NCBI GenBank assembly: GCA_007922305.1
Contig: ML677364.1
Location: 13,595,572-13,659,571 of the forward strand
Length of the DNA: 64,000 nucleotides
Direction: 5' to 3'
Source: Dermatemys mawii
Lineage: Eukaryota; Chordata; Testudines; Dermatemydidae
Below, in pieces: positions 12,345-23,089 of the stretch. The position numbers and the translations under genes are program-made. The notes under the pieces were generated by a model, which was given only the letters and a program-made list of their open reading frames with translations, was not told the DNA's origin and did not search any database. Positions within the stretch are counted from its first letter, which is position 1. Each line of letters starts with the position of its first letter.

Positions 12345-12780
12345 TATTATTTTTTATTTGTTTGTTTATTTAACTGATGTTATTTATTTGTATTATATTA
12401 GCACCTGAAGTCCCAGGTGAGGTCAACACCCCATTGTGCTAGACACTTGTATAAACACATAATAAGAGACACTCACTACTTCAGAGACCTCACAGGGTAA
12501 GACCTTGATTCTGCATTATGCAAACCATTGTGCTCACGTAGCACCTCATTGACTTCAGTGGGTCTCTGCATAGGCACAGCACTCTGTCTACATGCAACAA
12601 ATTGCAGGACTGGCCAACACTGACAGACACAAACAAAGTATGGTCCCTATTTAATGGATGGAGGCACAGAGTCTTGTGTGGACTTGCTCTAAGTCATACA
12701 GGAAGTCTGTGGCAGAGCCTAGAACTGAACCCAAATCTCCTAGTCTTTTCTACATACAGGGTTTCATCTACAGGAAGATG
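12345..12780 (-). mobile_element. MIR-like tRNA-derived SINE with nested insertion
   Basis: Read on the minus strand, the right end holds the tRNA-derived head: the complement of 'agaactgaacccaaatctcc' gives a B-box-like 'gggttcagttct'. The MIR-type core follows ('gtggcagagcctagaactga' and 'ggaggcacagagtc' on +), and the tail lies at the left ('ccattgtgctagacacttgt', 'ataataagagacactcacta'). The element is split at about 12495-12605 by an unrelated part-palindromic segment ('tcattgacttcagtgggtct'). SINEs of this structure use L2-type machinery for mobility, and an L2-type LINE remnant is present at 60.7-61.8 kb. Confidence 0.7.
12495..12605. mobile_element. MITE-like insertion inside the SINE
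   Basis: A segment absent from the usual SINE core, centred on 'tcattgacttcagtgggtct' with arms of the type 'gattctgcattatgcaaacc' and a 'ttgcaggact' end. It resembles the palindromic family at 60359-60485. Its exact borders are uncertain. Confidence 0.45.
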
Positions 12781-13139
12781 ATGCATTCTAGATAGTGTGC
12801 TGTACCTAAGCTGCATTAATAGCATGCACAAAGGGCAGCTGTGCCCTTTTTCAATTTGTATCACTATGTACACATAACCGAAGCGGTGGCAGGTGCTTGT
12901 AATAGCTGTTTTGGGCTGCTGTGCGATATGTCAAGCAGGCATCCAGTGCTACTAACAGCCTCGCCAGCGGGTAACTGGAGAACTGGTTAGAATAACATGT
13001 CTGACGTGTTGTAATCAGCGCTCTGTGAGGGCTGATGAACCTGGTGATCAAGGTGAACACATGGTAGGGGCTGGGTGCATACTAAACAAGTGGCAAACTG
13101 GAAGGGTCCTTGGATTCACTGCTGAGAGGTGTGTATTCT

Positions 13140-14068
13140 GGGCTTTTTATCATTGCGTATTCTGGGATGTAAAGCAGAAGCCAGGCTGATGCAGATGAAA
13201 TTTTACAACAGAATAAAAGAGGTTGTTAGAGACAAAAAAATGCAAGTCAAATCCCAGTAAGGAGAATAGAAAGGAGAATAAACTTTGGCAAGTCAAGTGC
13301 AAATGTATAATTAAACAGGCCAAAAGAGAATTTGAAGAGCAACTAGCAAAAGACAAAAACTGACAGCAATTTTTTTCAGGTACATCAGAAGCAGAAAGCT
13401 TTACAAAAAATCAGTGGAGTCACTGAACACTTGAGGTGCTAAAGGAGCACTCAAGTTAGACAAGGGTGTGCAGAAGCTATTGAATGACTTATATCAATCT
13501 TTACTGCAGATGGTATGAGGGAGATTCTCACCTGAGGCATTCTTTTTAGGGGGCAAATCTGAGGAACTTTCCCAGACTGAAGTGTCATTACAGGCTGATT
13601 TGGAATGAATTGATCAACTAAACAGTAATAAGTTACCAGGACCAGATGGTATTCATCCAAGAGTTCTGAAGAAACTCAGATATGAAAATATAAAACTATT
13701 AACTGTGGTACATAAACTATCTCTTAAATCAAACTCTGTACCACATGACTAGAGTACTGCTAATGTAATTTATAAAAATGCTTCAGAGGTAATTTTGGCA
13801 ATTACAGGCTGGTAACTCTAACTTCAGTAGTAGGAAAATTGATTGAAACTATCATAAAAATCAGAAAAACCATACAGATGAATGCAATATATTGGGGAAC
13901 AATCAACATGACTTTTGTAAAGGGAACTTATGCCTCATCACACTATCAGAATTTTTTGAGGCATATAAATTATATGTGGAGAAAGGGGATTCAGTGGACA
14001 TAGTGTACGTGGGTTTCAGACAACTTTTGACAAGATCCTTCACCAAAGGCTCTTAAGCAAAGTACACA
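13140..14068 (+). pseudogene. CR1 LINE reverse transcriptase remnant
   Basis: Broken pieces of a CR1 ORF2 are readable in shifting frames. There is a lysine-rich linker ('QAKREFEEQLAKDKN') near 13318-13362. A segment near 13636-13660 corresponds to the 'PGPDGIHPRVL' region of CR1, and one near 13800-13850 to 'NYRLVTLTSVVGKLIE'. The last part, near 13908-14035, reads 'GDSVDIVYVGFRQL', matching the CR1 palm motif before the 'DFSKAFDTV' box. Stops and frameshifts occur throughout, and the C-terminal half, including the F-x-DD catalytic motif and the 3' end, is missing. CR1 copies by target-primed reverse transcription; this copy is dead. It abuts the Harbinger remnant at 14.1 kb. Confidence 0.8.
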
Positions 14069-14094
14069 TAACAAAGAACCAGTGGTCACACAAT

Positions 14095-14955
14095 GAAATT
14101 AATAGCCAGTGGACAACCTGTAATATATAGAGGTGCTTTGGCTTTATTTGAGCATTTGAAGACAGGTGGCTTTGGTTTTGGACTTCATTCTGCATCACCA
14201 AGCAGATGATATGGCTGCATCAGTGACTCTTCCAGCAACAGCTGCAGTAATGGCAGAGGAAGGAGGATGAGGATAAGGACACCAAACAACTAGAGAAGGT
14301 GTTCCTGGAACAACTTCAAACAGTAACATGATTTCTAGGATCAGGAAACTATTGTTGATTGGTTGAGAAGGACCACTAGTGGTAAGAGAATTTTAGGGTG
14401 GCAAAGGCAACCTTTTCTGAGATCTGTGCTGAAATAGCTCTAGAGCTATAGTGACAATGTACCAACATAAAGTGACACCTACCCCTGAAGAAATGGGTCA
14501 TCATTGCCATCTGGAAGTGGGCCACCCCAAATGTTACTGGTTTGCAGTCAACCAATCTGGCATAGGGTGATCAACTATTATCATGCAGGTGTGTGATGAG
14601 ATGTCTTGAACCGGTTAATAATCTTGGTAATGTTTGAGAGATGGAGTTCCCAAACTGTATTGGGGCAATTAATGGGATCCATGTGCCTATTTTTTACCCT
14701 CACTATGTTTCGGAATTTCTGGACAGAAAGGGGTATTTCTCCATAGAGCTCCAAGGGCTGATCTGTGAATTTGCCACAGTCATCAATACATAAATGCATG
14801 ACATTAGGATCATTAGGAATTCAGCTTTATTTATCTTAATGGATAGAGGACAGTTAGCCCTCAGGATCACTATCGACATTAATGGTGTGGAGATTACTCC
14901 AGTTACCCTGGGAAATCTGGCTTATCCTTTCATGCCCTGGCTAATGAAACTGTTC
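14095..14955 (+). pseudogene. Ancient PIF/Harbinger-type transposase (HARBI1-like) remnant
   Basis: Conceptual translation in broken frames gives the landmarks of a Harbinger DDE transposase. These are a 'VIIAIWKWATPN' segment (family form '.IALWKLATPD.YR') near 14500, 'GAINGIHVPI' near 14662-14690 (family GxIDGTHIPI) and 'FLDRKGYFSIELQGL' near 14718-14762. Next come 'HDIRIIRNSALF' near 14798, and 'VTLGNLAYPFMPWLMK' near 14903-14950 (family ILGDxAYPLxPWLMKPY). Two expected catalytic aspartates are asparagine (codons at 14671-14673 and 14914-14916), so it cannot be an active enzyme. Stops interrupt all frames. It is more diverged than the copy at 41.4-42.6 kb and belongs to a different subfamily. 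A domesticated HARBI1-type gene is unlikely given the stops. Confidence 0.75.
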
Positions 14956-15034
14956 ACAGATCATTAGGACAGAAGAAAGGAATTGTTTAACTATTGATTC
15001 AATAGGATTAGTATAGAAAGTATGTGAATTGTGA

Positions 15035-15260
15035 ATGTAACCCCTGCTTGGTTGGTGTGGCATTCTGTCCCCCTCTAGTGGTGGCTTGGCCAGGTACAGA
15101 TTGATAGAGATTGATGAGCCTGATACACCCTTGGCTAAAAGAGAGATGTCTTTTAGCTCAGGCAGTAGAGTATGTAGCTCATTCATTAAGCTCAAGAAGC
15201 CCCAGGTTTGATTCCTACTGCTGACACCTCTGTGTGTGTCAGTGTTATATGAAGATGACA
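15035..15260 (+). mobile_element. tRNA-derived SINE
   Basis: A Pol III-like promoter is visible: an A-box-like 'tagctcaggcagtagag' at 15154 and a B-box-like 'ggtttgattcc' at 15205-15215, about 50 bp apart as in tRNA genes. The upstream part ('tggcattctgtccccctcta', 'gtggtggcttggccaggtac') is a repeat I associate with turtle SINEs. No cloverleaf can be folded around the boxes, so this is not a functional tRNA gene. Confidence 0.6.
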
Positions 15261-15419
15261 TAAAAGAAAATTCAAGCTAGCAGCTATTACATTCAGAAAA
15301 TTCTGCAAAATATGGAAGATTAAAGATAATTATATAAAAACAACAACAAAAAAACACCCCAGTATATGTGAGACAACTGTCAAGTGGAATATGAGGAAAG
15401 TCAACAAATGAGAGATTTT

Positions 15420-15790
15420 GACTGAAGAAATTAACTGGCTGAAAGGGATACTCAGAATTGCATAAAATAAAATAAAAATGAAGAGATAAGAAATGGCTAA
15501 GGCAAGAAATAATGCTGTTGCATAAGATAGAAGAAAGATGACTGTCATTGTTTGGACACATTTCAAGAATGACCAAGGAAAGGATACCGTATCTGGTGAT
15601 ACATACCAGACTATAAGGAACTAGAAATGGAGTAAGACTGAGGATATGTTGGATAACACAGTGAAGAATGACATAAAACAAAAAGATTTAAAGATGAACA
15701 AAATCATGAAGTTTGTACAAGATAGAAGGTGATAGAAAGACTTCATTCATTCCTGTAATCACTGTTGAGCAGAGAGATGGGTATCAAAGA
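15420..15790 (+). pseudogene. C-terminal end of a non-LTR retrotransposon reverse transcriptase
   Basis: Across two or three frames the translation resembles the C-terminal tail of many LINE proteins. 'FGHISRMTKERIPYL' lies near 15553-15598, matching the familiar 'WFGHIxRMxxERIP' box. A 'DNTVKNDIKQKDL' segment near 15652-15690 is followed by 'KFVQDRR' near 15711, matching 'GRPRxRWxDNVKxDL...AQDRxxWR'. The reading frame is broken, and the upstream RT domain is absent. The clade is not CR1; an RTE-like or other LINE is possible. Minus-strand frames of 134 and 78 codons here are antisense shadows. Confidence 0.6.
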
Positions 15791-17210
15791 AGAAGAAGGT
15801 AGGGGCTGAGAGTCAGAAGGGGGGCTGAAGACTTGGAGAGTCCTCAGGGCTCTCCATCCCAAAGAGATCCAGGCTTTTGGGGTACAGCACTTCACTGCCC
15901 TACTCAGGTTCCTCCTGTGATGGCTCTTACTGCTTTTCCAGCACGGTCCACATTCTCCTTTGGTTCAAATACTGGTATAAATAGCTCAATATCTTGTTCA
16001 GGTCTCCAAAAAACTAGATTATATTTCCAAAGCTGGCCCATTTTCTGACATCCCTGGTTTTACCGTAAGTCTCCTGAGCTGTTTCCTTTTTATCCGACAC
16101 TATTCAGAATTCCAGTTTTGACTTCTGGAGCACATCTGACACAAACACATCTTTATTGTGGTGCCTGATTAACATTGTAACAGAAAAAGTGAATTCAAAA
16201 CTAGTGATTCATAAATTATTACTTGAGTTTACAGTAAATTGAATTTTCACTGAAGTTATATGAAATAAAAAAAACATTCTGAATTTATGCTGTATGCTTT
16301 TGCTGTTGTATTTGATTATGTACGAAAAATAGCCTTTTGTGAGTATTTTGCTGTGCTACAAAAAAAAATTTCAAGCAAAACCAGGCCCATTTTCTGTGCA
16401 AAGATTACTCTTCATTAAAACCATTCAGAGATTTTTATTTTTAACATGACTGTAATGTGAAATTAGCCATTTCTTTATTACTTTTTACTGTATGAGACAT
16501 GATCTTTTTCTGATTATTTCTTTATGTTGCTCTGCTATTCTGTCAAACTCATCTTCAGGGAACAAATCTGCGATTTTCTAATGTTAATATTGAATTGTTT
16601 AGAGAACCAAGTTTCTCTGACTCCAGAGAATCCATTGCTCCACTGGTTATGACTAGGCTGCCACATAGTCAACAATTTCAGTCATATTTTCTTGTGATGG
16701 GTCTAGAACAGGAGTCCAGCAACTGAACAGAAATGACATCTAGAAGTCTAGGAATCCTTACTGTGAGCATAATTAGGGGAATGGTTATTCAGGTGTTTTC
16801 TCTACTATGTCCAATCACTCTGGCTGCTCTAGTTCAGTGACTCTGTGAGATCTTCAGCATAGTCTAGCTGAGAAGTACTGAAAACCACGGCCTGATTGTA
16901 TGAGCTGCTTTGCCTTATGGGATGGTTGCCATAGAGACAACTGAGATGTACCAGGAGCATGTAACAATTATATTAAATTTTGTTTAGTTACACAGACTTG
17001 GTTAGCCAAAACTGTACTTAAAGGTTACATTAAACTGAATGCTTCTCTTCTGTAATGTAGCTGCACATATCACCATATTTGGGAATATCAAGTCTGGCTG
17101 GTTCTTTCCAGGCAAACATTTGTTATGTTGAGCTTAGAAACATATGGCTGTTGAACTGCTAAAATACACAAACTGAGTAAGATAGCTGAAAAAAAATGAC
17201 ATGGGGACTA
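15791..17210. other. Unique AT-rich DNA
   Basis: No gene, RNA or recognisable repeat seen. Confidence 0.5.
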
Positions 17211-17297
17211 TGACAGGGCTAGCCACCTCGCACTAGTGGGGAAAGGAGTGGAGGTCCCGCCCTCGAAGTACTGGGCATGCTCCAGGTGCCCTAGCAG

Positions 17298-17305
17298 TAT
17301 AAAGG
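17298..17305 (+). promoter_or_regulatory. TATA box of the LTR-like element
   Basis: 'tataaagg' in a GC-rich setting, about 88 bp into the element and upstream of a probable R region. It is inferred to be the element's own promoter. Confidence 0.45.
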
Positions 17306-17719
17306 CCGGGAGCTCAGCTCAGTCTGGGCTGGCAGCCGACGGAGAAAGAGGTGCCTGGGAGCCTCCTGCGGCAGACCAGCTCCAGCCCCTGGAGGTGCAG
17401 GACTGGAGGCCTTCCCAAGCCCGTTGGGATCCGAGCAGCTGGAGCAACCGGAGGAGGTGACTGACTGGACCGCTGGCGGAGGAGCCCAAGACGCCTGGGA
17501 GACCCCATCGACAGTGCCAGTAGGAAGTGACCCAGGGAAGGTGGGGGAGTGGTATCTCCCACCCGGATGACTCAGCGTGTTTCAGTGGGGCCTCCCTGCT
17601 GGGTCAGTGGCAAATCGCTGAACCACTGTTAGGGCCCTGGGTCGGGGCCCGGTGGAGGTGGGTGGGCCCCAGGCCCCCCTACCTAGGCCACCACACCCGT
17701 AGGTGGGCGACTACCTGGC

Positions 17720-17990
17720 TATACAGACTTTGGGGTGCTACCCCGCTTTGCCCTGCAACCAGGGCGCTTATACAGACTTTGGGGTGCTACCCCACTTTGC
17801 CCTGAAACTGGGGCACTTCTACAGACTTTGGGGTGCTACCCCTCTTTGCCCTGCAACCGGGGCGCTTACATAGACTTTGGGGTGCTACCCTGCTTTGCCC
17901 TGCAACCAGGGCACTGATACAGACTTTGGGGTGCTACCCCGCTTTGCCCTGCAACCGGGGGCAATTCTATGGACTTTGGCGACCCTGAAG
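17720..17990 (+). repeat. 49-bp minisatellite, five copies plus a partial
   Basis: The unit 'tacagactttggggtgctac' followed by ccc-ctttgccctgcaaccrggg starts at 17722, 17771, 17820, 17869 and 17918, exactly 49 bp apart, with a last partial unit at 17968 (50 bp, one extra g). Copies differ by a few substitutions. Because 49 is not a multiple of three, the repeat shifts frame at each copy and does not encode a peptide repeat. Confidence 0.95.
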
Positions 17991-18059
17991 TAAGGTCAGG
18001 CCTACCGACTCTGGCCGTTAGGCCGCGTTGCCCAGGACTCGGGGGTGTAAACCCTGTTA

Positions 18060-19854
18060 GGGACATAACATAGGGAAATTATTTTCATCTTACATCAAAT
18101 TTGACCAATGCAAGTATTTGTTGTAAATAACTTTATTATGAACCCTGCTGGTTCTGATAGAAATCAATGGAACTGCAGCATCAGAAAATTTGGCCTGTCA
18201 AGTCCAGTAGTGTAGCAAACAAAAGTGTGGATAGAAACAACTACCAGTTTCCTTCATTTGGGGGCTAGTATTGTCTATGTAAACGCTTGTACAAGTGGAC
18301 CTTTCAAATTATGACAGAGGAGGTGTTAAATGGGAGCTTTGAGGCCTACAGAAATCAGGTGAGTCCAGAATAGATCTTTCCTCTAACTGAACCCATGGGA
18401 GAGATAGTAAATGGTAGCTGCTCTCACTTTTTAAAAATGTGCTGTTAAAACTTTCATAATAAATTGTTAATGGGAGAGAATGCGCCTAGTTTCCTAAGCT
18501 CTTCAAGAACTTTCTAAAATGTATGGCATATTGGCTACTCTATATTACCTGATGTAACCTCCTAGCGTACAATGCAGAAAGATGCAAATGTACAGAAAAT
18601 AGCTTTGACATACTGTTGCTGACTCTAGTAAAATACTAAAAGTATTTACAGCAACCAAAATTTCTCTGGATTTCACTTATAAAATACCTTGGTATTTTTC
18701 AGTGATAATGTCAGTGTCTTTCATTTGTATTGTTACATTTTAAACTGGAAGTCAAACATGCTAGTATGCTGATATTTTTGTAATTGTCCTTTAAGTGAGT
18801 AATTTTTTTTTCAAACACTTAGTCTCACTGATTTAACATAAAAGATAAATCGTATTTATTTTGGTTGTTTATATGTGCTGATCCATCAGTTCTTTTATGG
18901 ATATTGTATATGGAATTTTTAATCAATATTTTACACTAATTCTAAACTAATCCTCTTAAAAATAATTTACAGGCATTTTATAAACTGGAAAAATGTAAAA
19001 GAACAGATGAAGCAAGGAAATGGTGATAGGATGAAGACTCTTTCATATTTATAATAGGACTGTATTTATTGGTTGCTTTCCCCATTTTACCAATCTTGAA
19101 TGACAAGAAATTGATAGGCAAGAGTAGTCAGAATTTCTATAAGGTTACACATGATAATTTTATTATTCTTTTGGTTAACACTGCATGAATGGATTGTCCT
19201 ATTTAATTAATGTTCACGGTGAAAGGAGGTATATGGCACTAATTCATCCTTAACCATATTGTTTATATTCTTTGCTTGGTTATTCAAAGCAAAAGTAGTG
19301 GATGTAGATACTTTTCCACTCTTACAAATTTGAACAAGATCAGTAAGATTTTGAAAACACAACTGGAGTACAGAATAAGTAGTAAAAATTGCCTGAGATT
19401 TATTACATTTTAAAGAAGTCAGGATGCTTCGATTGAAGGTGAGGGGAAGAAATCAGCCGAATTTCAGGAACCTTTTCTTCTGTTCTTTGACAAGGCTCAG
19501 GTTATAAAGATTGATCACTTAGGAAACAATTGTTTTTGTTAATTTAATTATGGAGGTGAAGAAGAGTGGAGGAAAAAGCTGAGGGGTCATTCAACCCTGA
19601 AGGGAGTGTTTGGTTGACAAAAATAACAGCCTTTTGACAAGTCACAGTAACAATTAAATAGAAACCCTGATTGGCAGGGAAAGGAGGCTCTAATTAACTG
19701 TGTACTGTAACCCATACATCTTGAACCAAGGCCTACAGGGGAAGCCATGCACTAACCCTCCAACTAGCAGTCTTGAAAACTGTTTATATGAGACCCATGA
19801 AGCCCATTCACAGCATGAGAATCCTTCCCAGAGGTCCAACTGGCAGAGTCCCAG
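18060..19854. other. Unique AT-rich DNA
   Basis: No gene or repeat recognised. Long AT-rich runs without stop-free frames. Confidence 0.5.
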
Positions 19855-20255
19855 ATCGACTGATTGGCCGATTGGCCCTACTTAAGCCACAAACAGGAAA
19901 CTGTCTGAAGAACTTGTCTCTGTCCTGCTTTGGCCTAGGTACCTCCTGCTCCTCTGGTCTTATTTCCTGGCATCTCAACCTGACTTGACTCCTGACATCT
20001 GGCTTTTGGTTCCTGATCTCCAAGGTTGGCTCCTGCCTTGGTATCCTGACCTAGCCTGACTCTGGTTCCTGACTTGTGGTTCTGCTCTCTAGTTTGTCTC
20101 CTGTAGTACTTTGGAGTGATTCCTCCCTGTCAACATCAGAGGGAGGCCACTTTGCCTTGCTACACTCCTGCTTCTGGTATTTTAATCATCCTGTCTCATG
20201 GCTGCAAACTCTGGCTCTGACTACTAGGTCTGGTTGCTCATAACCTACTGTGACA
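19855..20255 (+). mobile_element. Ty3/gypsy LTR and leader-like fragment
   Basis: A TATA-like 'ggccctacttaagccac' at 19873 is followed by a long pyrimidine-rich run of cctgactc/ggttcctga words. The same arrangement precedes the two gypsy gag remnants at 53.9 and 55.1 kb. No gag is found after it, so this is probably a solo LTR or truncated leader. Borders are uncertain; upstream DNA from about 19560 may belong to it. Confidence 0.45.
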
Positions 20256-20639
20256 CTGTGGAACAGAGATGATGGTATTTAATATAAAATTGCATATTAA
20301 TACTCTGGTACCAGATAATGTACAAGTATAATGTAATGCACTTCTGAAATAACCCAGGGCTTGTCAGGATAATTTTATTCATTTATCTCATTGCTTCCTT
20401 TCAGATGATTGAATCAATGAAAAGTAGAGCTTCAAGGGACCTTGGAAATTCATGAAATTCAGCCTACTCTGCTGAAGCAGGACCAATAAAGCTAAACTAT
20501 GCCTGACATCGCATTATAAATAGTTTATTTGAGAAAATTCTGTTTGTGTTTTCTATCTGTGGTACAAAAAGTTCTAGTTTAGAAATCCTTGAGAATGCTG
20601 GTGAAGAATAAACTCTTCTGTGTAATTTAGTGAATACAA

Positions 20640-20815
20640 AACTGGGATTCTTGAAATCTGGGTTTTATTCCTGGCTCTGCCACTGGCCTTCTGGGTGGCC
20701 ATAGGCAAGTCACTTCACCTTTCTGGGCATCAGTTTCCTCATCTGTAAAGAAAGGATAATGATACTGACCTCCTTGGTAAAGCACTTTGAGATCTACTGA
20801 CAAGCTAGGTATGAT
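20640..20815 (+). mobile_element. MIR-like SINE
   Basis: The plus strand reads the conserved core and tail of a MIR-type SINE: 'ttcctggctctgccactggc', 'ataggcaagtcacttcacct', 'catcagtttcctcatctgta', and 'taaagcactttgagatctac'. The tRNA head at the left is truncated to 'gggttttattcc'. Confidence 0.8.
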
Positions 20816-22108
20816 GATCTGTCTGAAAAGCTATTCATGAATTATGGCCCTCTGAAACCATATATTTAATAAATTGAATGTCTATCCTTTACATAAAATA
20901 TGAGGCATAAAAATGGGAATGATCTTTATTTAGAAACAGATTAATATGAAATCTTGACATTATTTTAATCTTAAAACCCAATTCACTGCAGTATTTCTTC
21001 ATTTTAATAATAAATTTACACTAGAAAACTTGTGGCATAACAAGCCAAGTTAGTTGTTTGCTCTCTTATTTATTACTTCCTACCTTTCCTCTATAATTAT
21101 ATTCTTGTTTGCAATAAAAAACAAGCCTTCAAAGGGATATACGGAAAACCATGTAAAAATGAAATAAGTATGAAAATAACTTCTGTAGTTCCCTATAGAA
21201 TTTGGAAGTGTTTGTTTGGTTTTTGTTTTATTACAGCATAGCTGAAACTGTGACTGTCTTCATTCTGATCAACCCAGTTGTTTAATAACTACAGGATTCA
21301 CAAATCAAGGTTTTAAAAATGACAATGAAGTACAATATTTTTTTTTTAATTTAATAAAATCTGGAATAATCTTAACTGAGGAAAAACTTTATTATAATAT
21401 TATTAGCCAAAGGTGTCAAGGAGAATAAAGGACTTACGAATGTATCAAGCTAAAAGAAACATAAGGTATAAAGTAGGCCTGTTAGAAAACGAAGCTGGGA
21501 ATGCAGTTGCTTATGACTAAACAACATAAGTTACTGATTTTTTAAATTAAAATTGTCTTTGAGAAGAAAGTAAGAAAAGAAGACTGAAAATCAATTAAAA
21601 GTAATTATTGACAGGAATATTAGGAAAACTTGAACAGCTACAGATCAGCAGGTGCTAAGGGAGTGATCTAACTAATGTACTCAGCTACTGACAATTTTTT
21701 TAAAAAAAAGAAGGAGAGAGAGAGTTAGTTCATGGACAACTGCAAAGATACTGAGAGACTGAAGGAAAGCAAATGTCCTGATTTTTCAGAATATAAAGGA
21801 AACTGATTTACTGGCTTCATTCTTGGAGTCAGCAGTGCAAAGCTGTTGGGAAAAGAGGCAACCAAAGATTCCCCCTTACCGCAGAGGAAAACCACACTAC
21901 CCAACTCTTTGACACCCTTCCTGTGACAATCAGCATCCAGACACCCCAAGGGAAAAACACAGAGTTTGAACACGAAGAGAATAAGCAGTTGAACTAACTA
22001 ATTATATATAATGTTGTGGTGCTTCAAAATATGTCAAGTAAATCTTCTATGGAAGCTTGTAATATTCTGAACATGAGAGTCATTATGAGATACGTATACA
22101 GACAGTGG
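20816..22108. other. Unique AT-rich DNA
   Basis: No gene or repeat recognised. Several runs of A and T. Confidence 0.5.

Positions 22109-22174
<66 letters not shown>
22109..22174 (+). repeat. (TATC)n microsatellite, about 16 units
   Basis: Uninterrupted run, the complement of the GATA array at 10415-10501. Confidence 0.97.
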
Positions 22175-22194
22175 ATAATCCCAAAATACATATA

Positions 22195-22411
22195 AGATGA
22201 TGGAGTCTGAATTAGCTGTTACCACTCAGAAAAGAGCTCTTGGAGCCATTGTGGATAGTTCTCTGAAAACACCCATTCCATGTGCAGTGGCAGTCAATAA
22301 AGGGAACAGAATGTTGAGAATCATTAAGAGAGGCATAGGTAATAAGACAGAAAATATCATATTGCCTCTATATAACTCTATGGAATGTGGGTGCCAAAGT
22401 AAGTTAGTGTC
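22195..22411 (+). pseudogene. CR1 LINE ORF2 C-terminal fragment
   Basis: One open frame reads 'ALGAIVDSSLKTPIPCAVAV', then 'NRMLRIIKRGIGNKTENI' and 'LPLYNSMECG'. This is the conserved CR1 region after the RT ('LGVVVDSSLKT..CAAAVKKANRML' and '[14 protein letters not shown]'). The upstream RT is absent and the downstream part ends abruptly at about 22411, where a GC-rich unrelated element begins. That element therefore probably inserted into, or recombined with, the CR1. Confidence 0.8.
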
Positions 22412-23089
22412 TGAGGGGATAGTTTCATGCCTTGGATCTGGACCCCCGGCTTTGATTTGTCTGGCCCCCGAGCTGAGCAGGCACGCGGAGCAGGCACATG
22501 GAGAAGCCGCTGCTGCCCCCCAATGAGAGCTGCTGCCAGCAGCCCCATGTGCAGAGGGGTGAGTGCCCCCGCAGTGCAGTTGAATGAGCAAAGTGGGGGT
22601 GGGTTGCAGCAGCGGCTGGAGGAGCAAAGTGGGGGGGCCGCAGCAGCGGTGCAGCTGAAGGCGCAAATGGGGGTGGGGCAGCGGCATGGCCAGAGGAGCA
22701 AAGGGTTACATTTTAACTACAGCACTGAACCAAACAGTCCCAATCAACAATGGGAACCTGGAGCTTTTCTTACCAAAGTACAGCCAAACTTTTGAATAGG
22801 TGTATTTGTATGATACAAATTTGTGAGTTTTTAGAAATAAATAAAAAAATGTGAAATGATTTTCAATATATTGACAAATATTTTGTGTGATTTCACAGTA
22901 CCTGCATTGATTATACAGCTACTTGTATACCTGATTTAGAATTTAATGCAACACTGACACAGTAGAGTAGTGTTGTTTTTTAATTATTTTGCATATATTT
23001 GCATATATTTAATTTTTTCACAGTCACTTCGACCCATGAAGCCCCTTCAAAAATCTAATATGGCCCTCATCTCATAAAGTTTGGAGACC
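22412..23089. mobile_element. hAT-like non-autonomous element (probable)
   Basis: The right end 'aagtttggagacccctg' resembles the complement of a hAT-type 'CAGGGGT' terminus, and the left edge ('ctgaggggatagtttcat') is a possible decayed partner. The left half is a GC-rich tract with repeated 'gagcaaagtggggg' and 'gcagcagcgg' words; the right half is AT-rich. Frames of 109-153 codons on both strands come from this compositional bias. No transposase is seen. Confidence 0.45.

Larger units (their letters stand above)
17211..18059 (+). mobile_element. GC-rich LTR-like element with internal minisatellite
   Basis: The block begins TGACAGGG and ends CCCTGTTA, near-perfect 8-bp inverted ends with the TG...CA pattern apart from one change. 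It is far richer in G+C and CpG than its surroundings. A TATA box lies at 17298-17305, followed by 'gggagctcagctcagtctgg', a start-region word I associate with turtle LTR elements. The right third is a 49-bp minisatellite. No target duplication is evident (gacta versus gggac), and no gag or pol flanks it. A solo LTR of a retroelement is likely; the translated frames inside it are not genes. Confidence 0.6.

Noticed and set aside
14095..14955. Functional domesticated HARBI1-type gene
   Set aside because: Multiple stops and loss of catalytic aspartates with no intact frame.
15150..15220. tRNA gene
   Set aside because: A- and B-box-like words are present, but no cloverleaf forms and the flanks are a SINE.
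15277..15681. 134-codon hydrophobic minus-strand protein
   Set aside because: Antisense to the C-terminal part of a non-LTR retrotransposon that is recognisable on the plus strand.
17720..17990. CRISPR-like regular repeat
   Set aside because: The 49-bp units are contiguous with no unique spacers, and the setting is vertebrate; it is a minisatellite.
22226..22701. Alanine- and leucine-rich frames on the minus strand
   Set aside because: They overlap a plus-strand CR1 fragment and a GC-rich hAT-like element; shadow frames.
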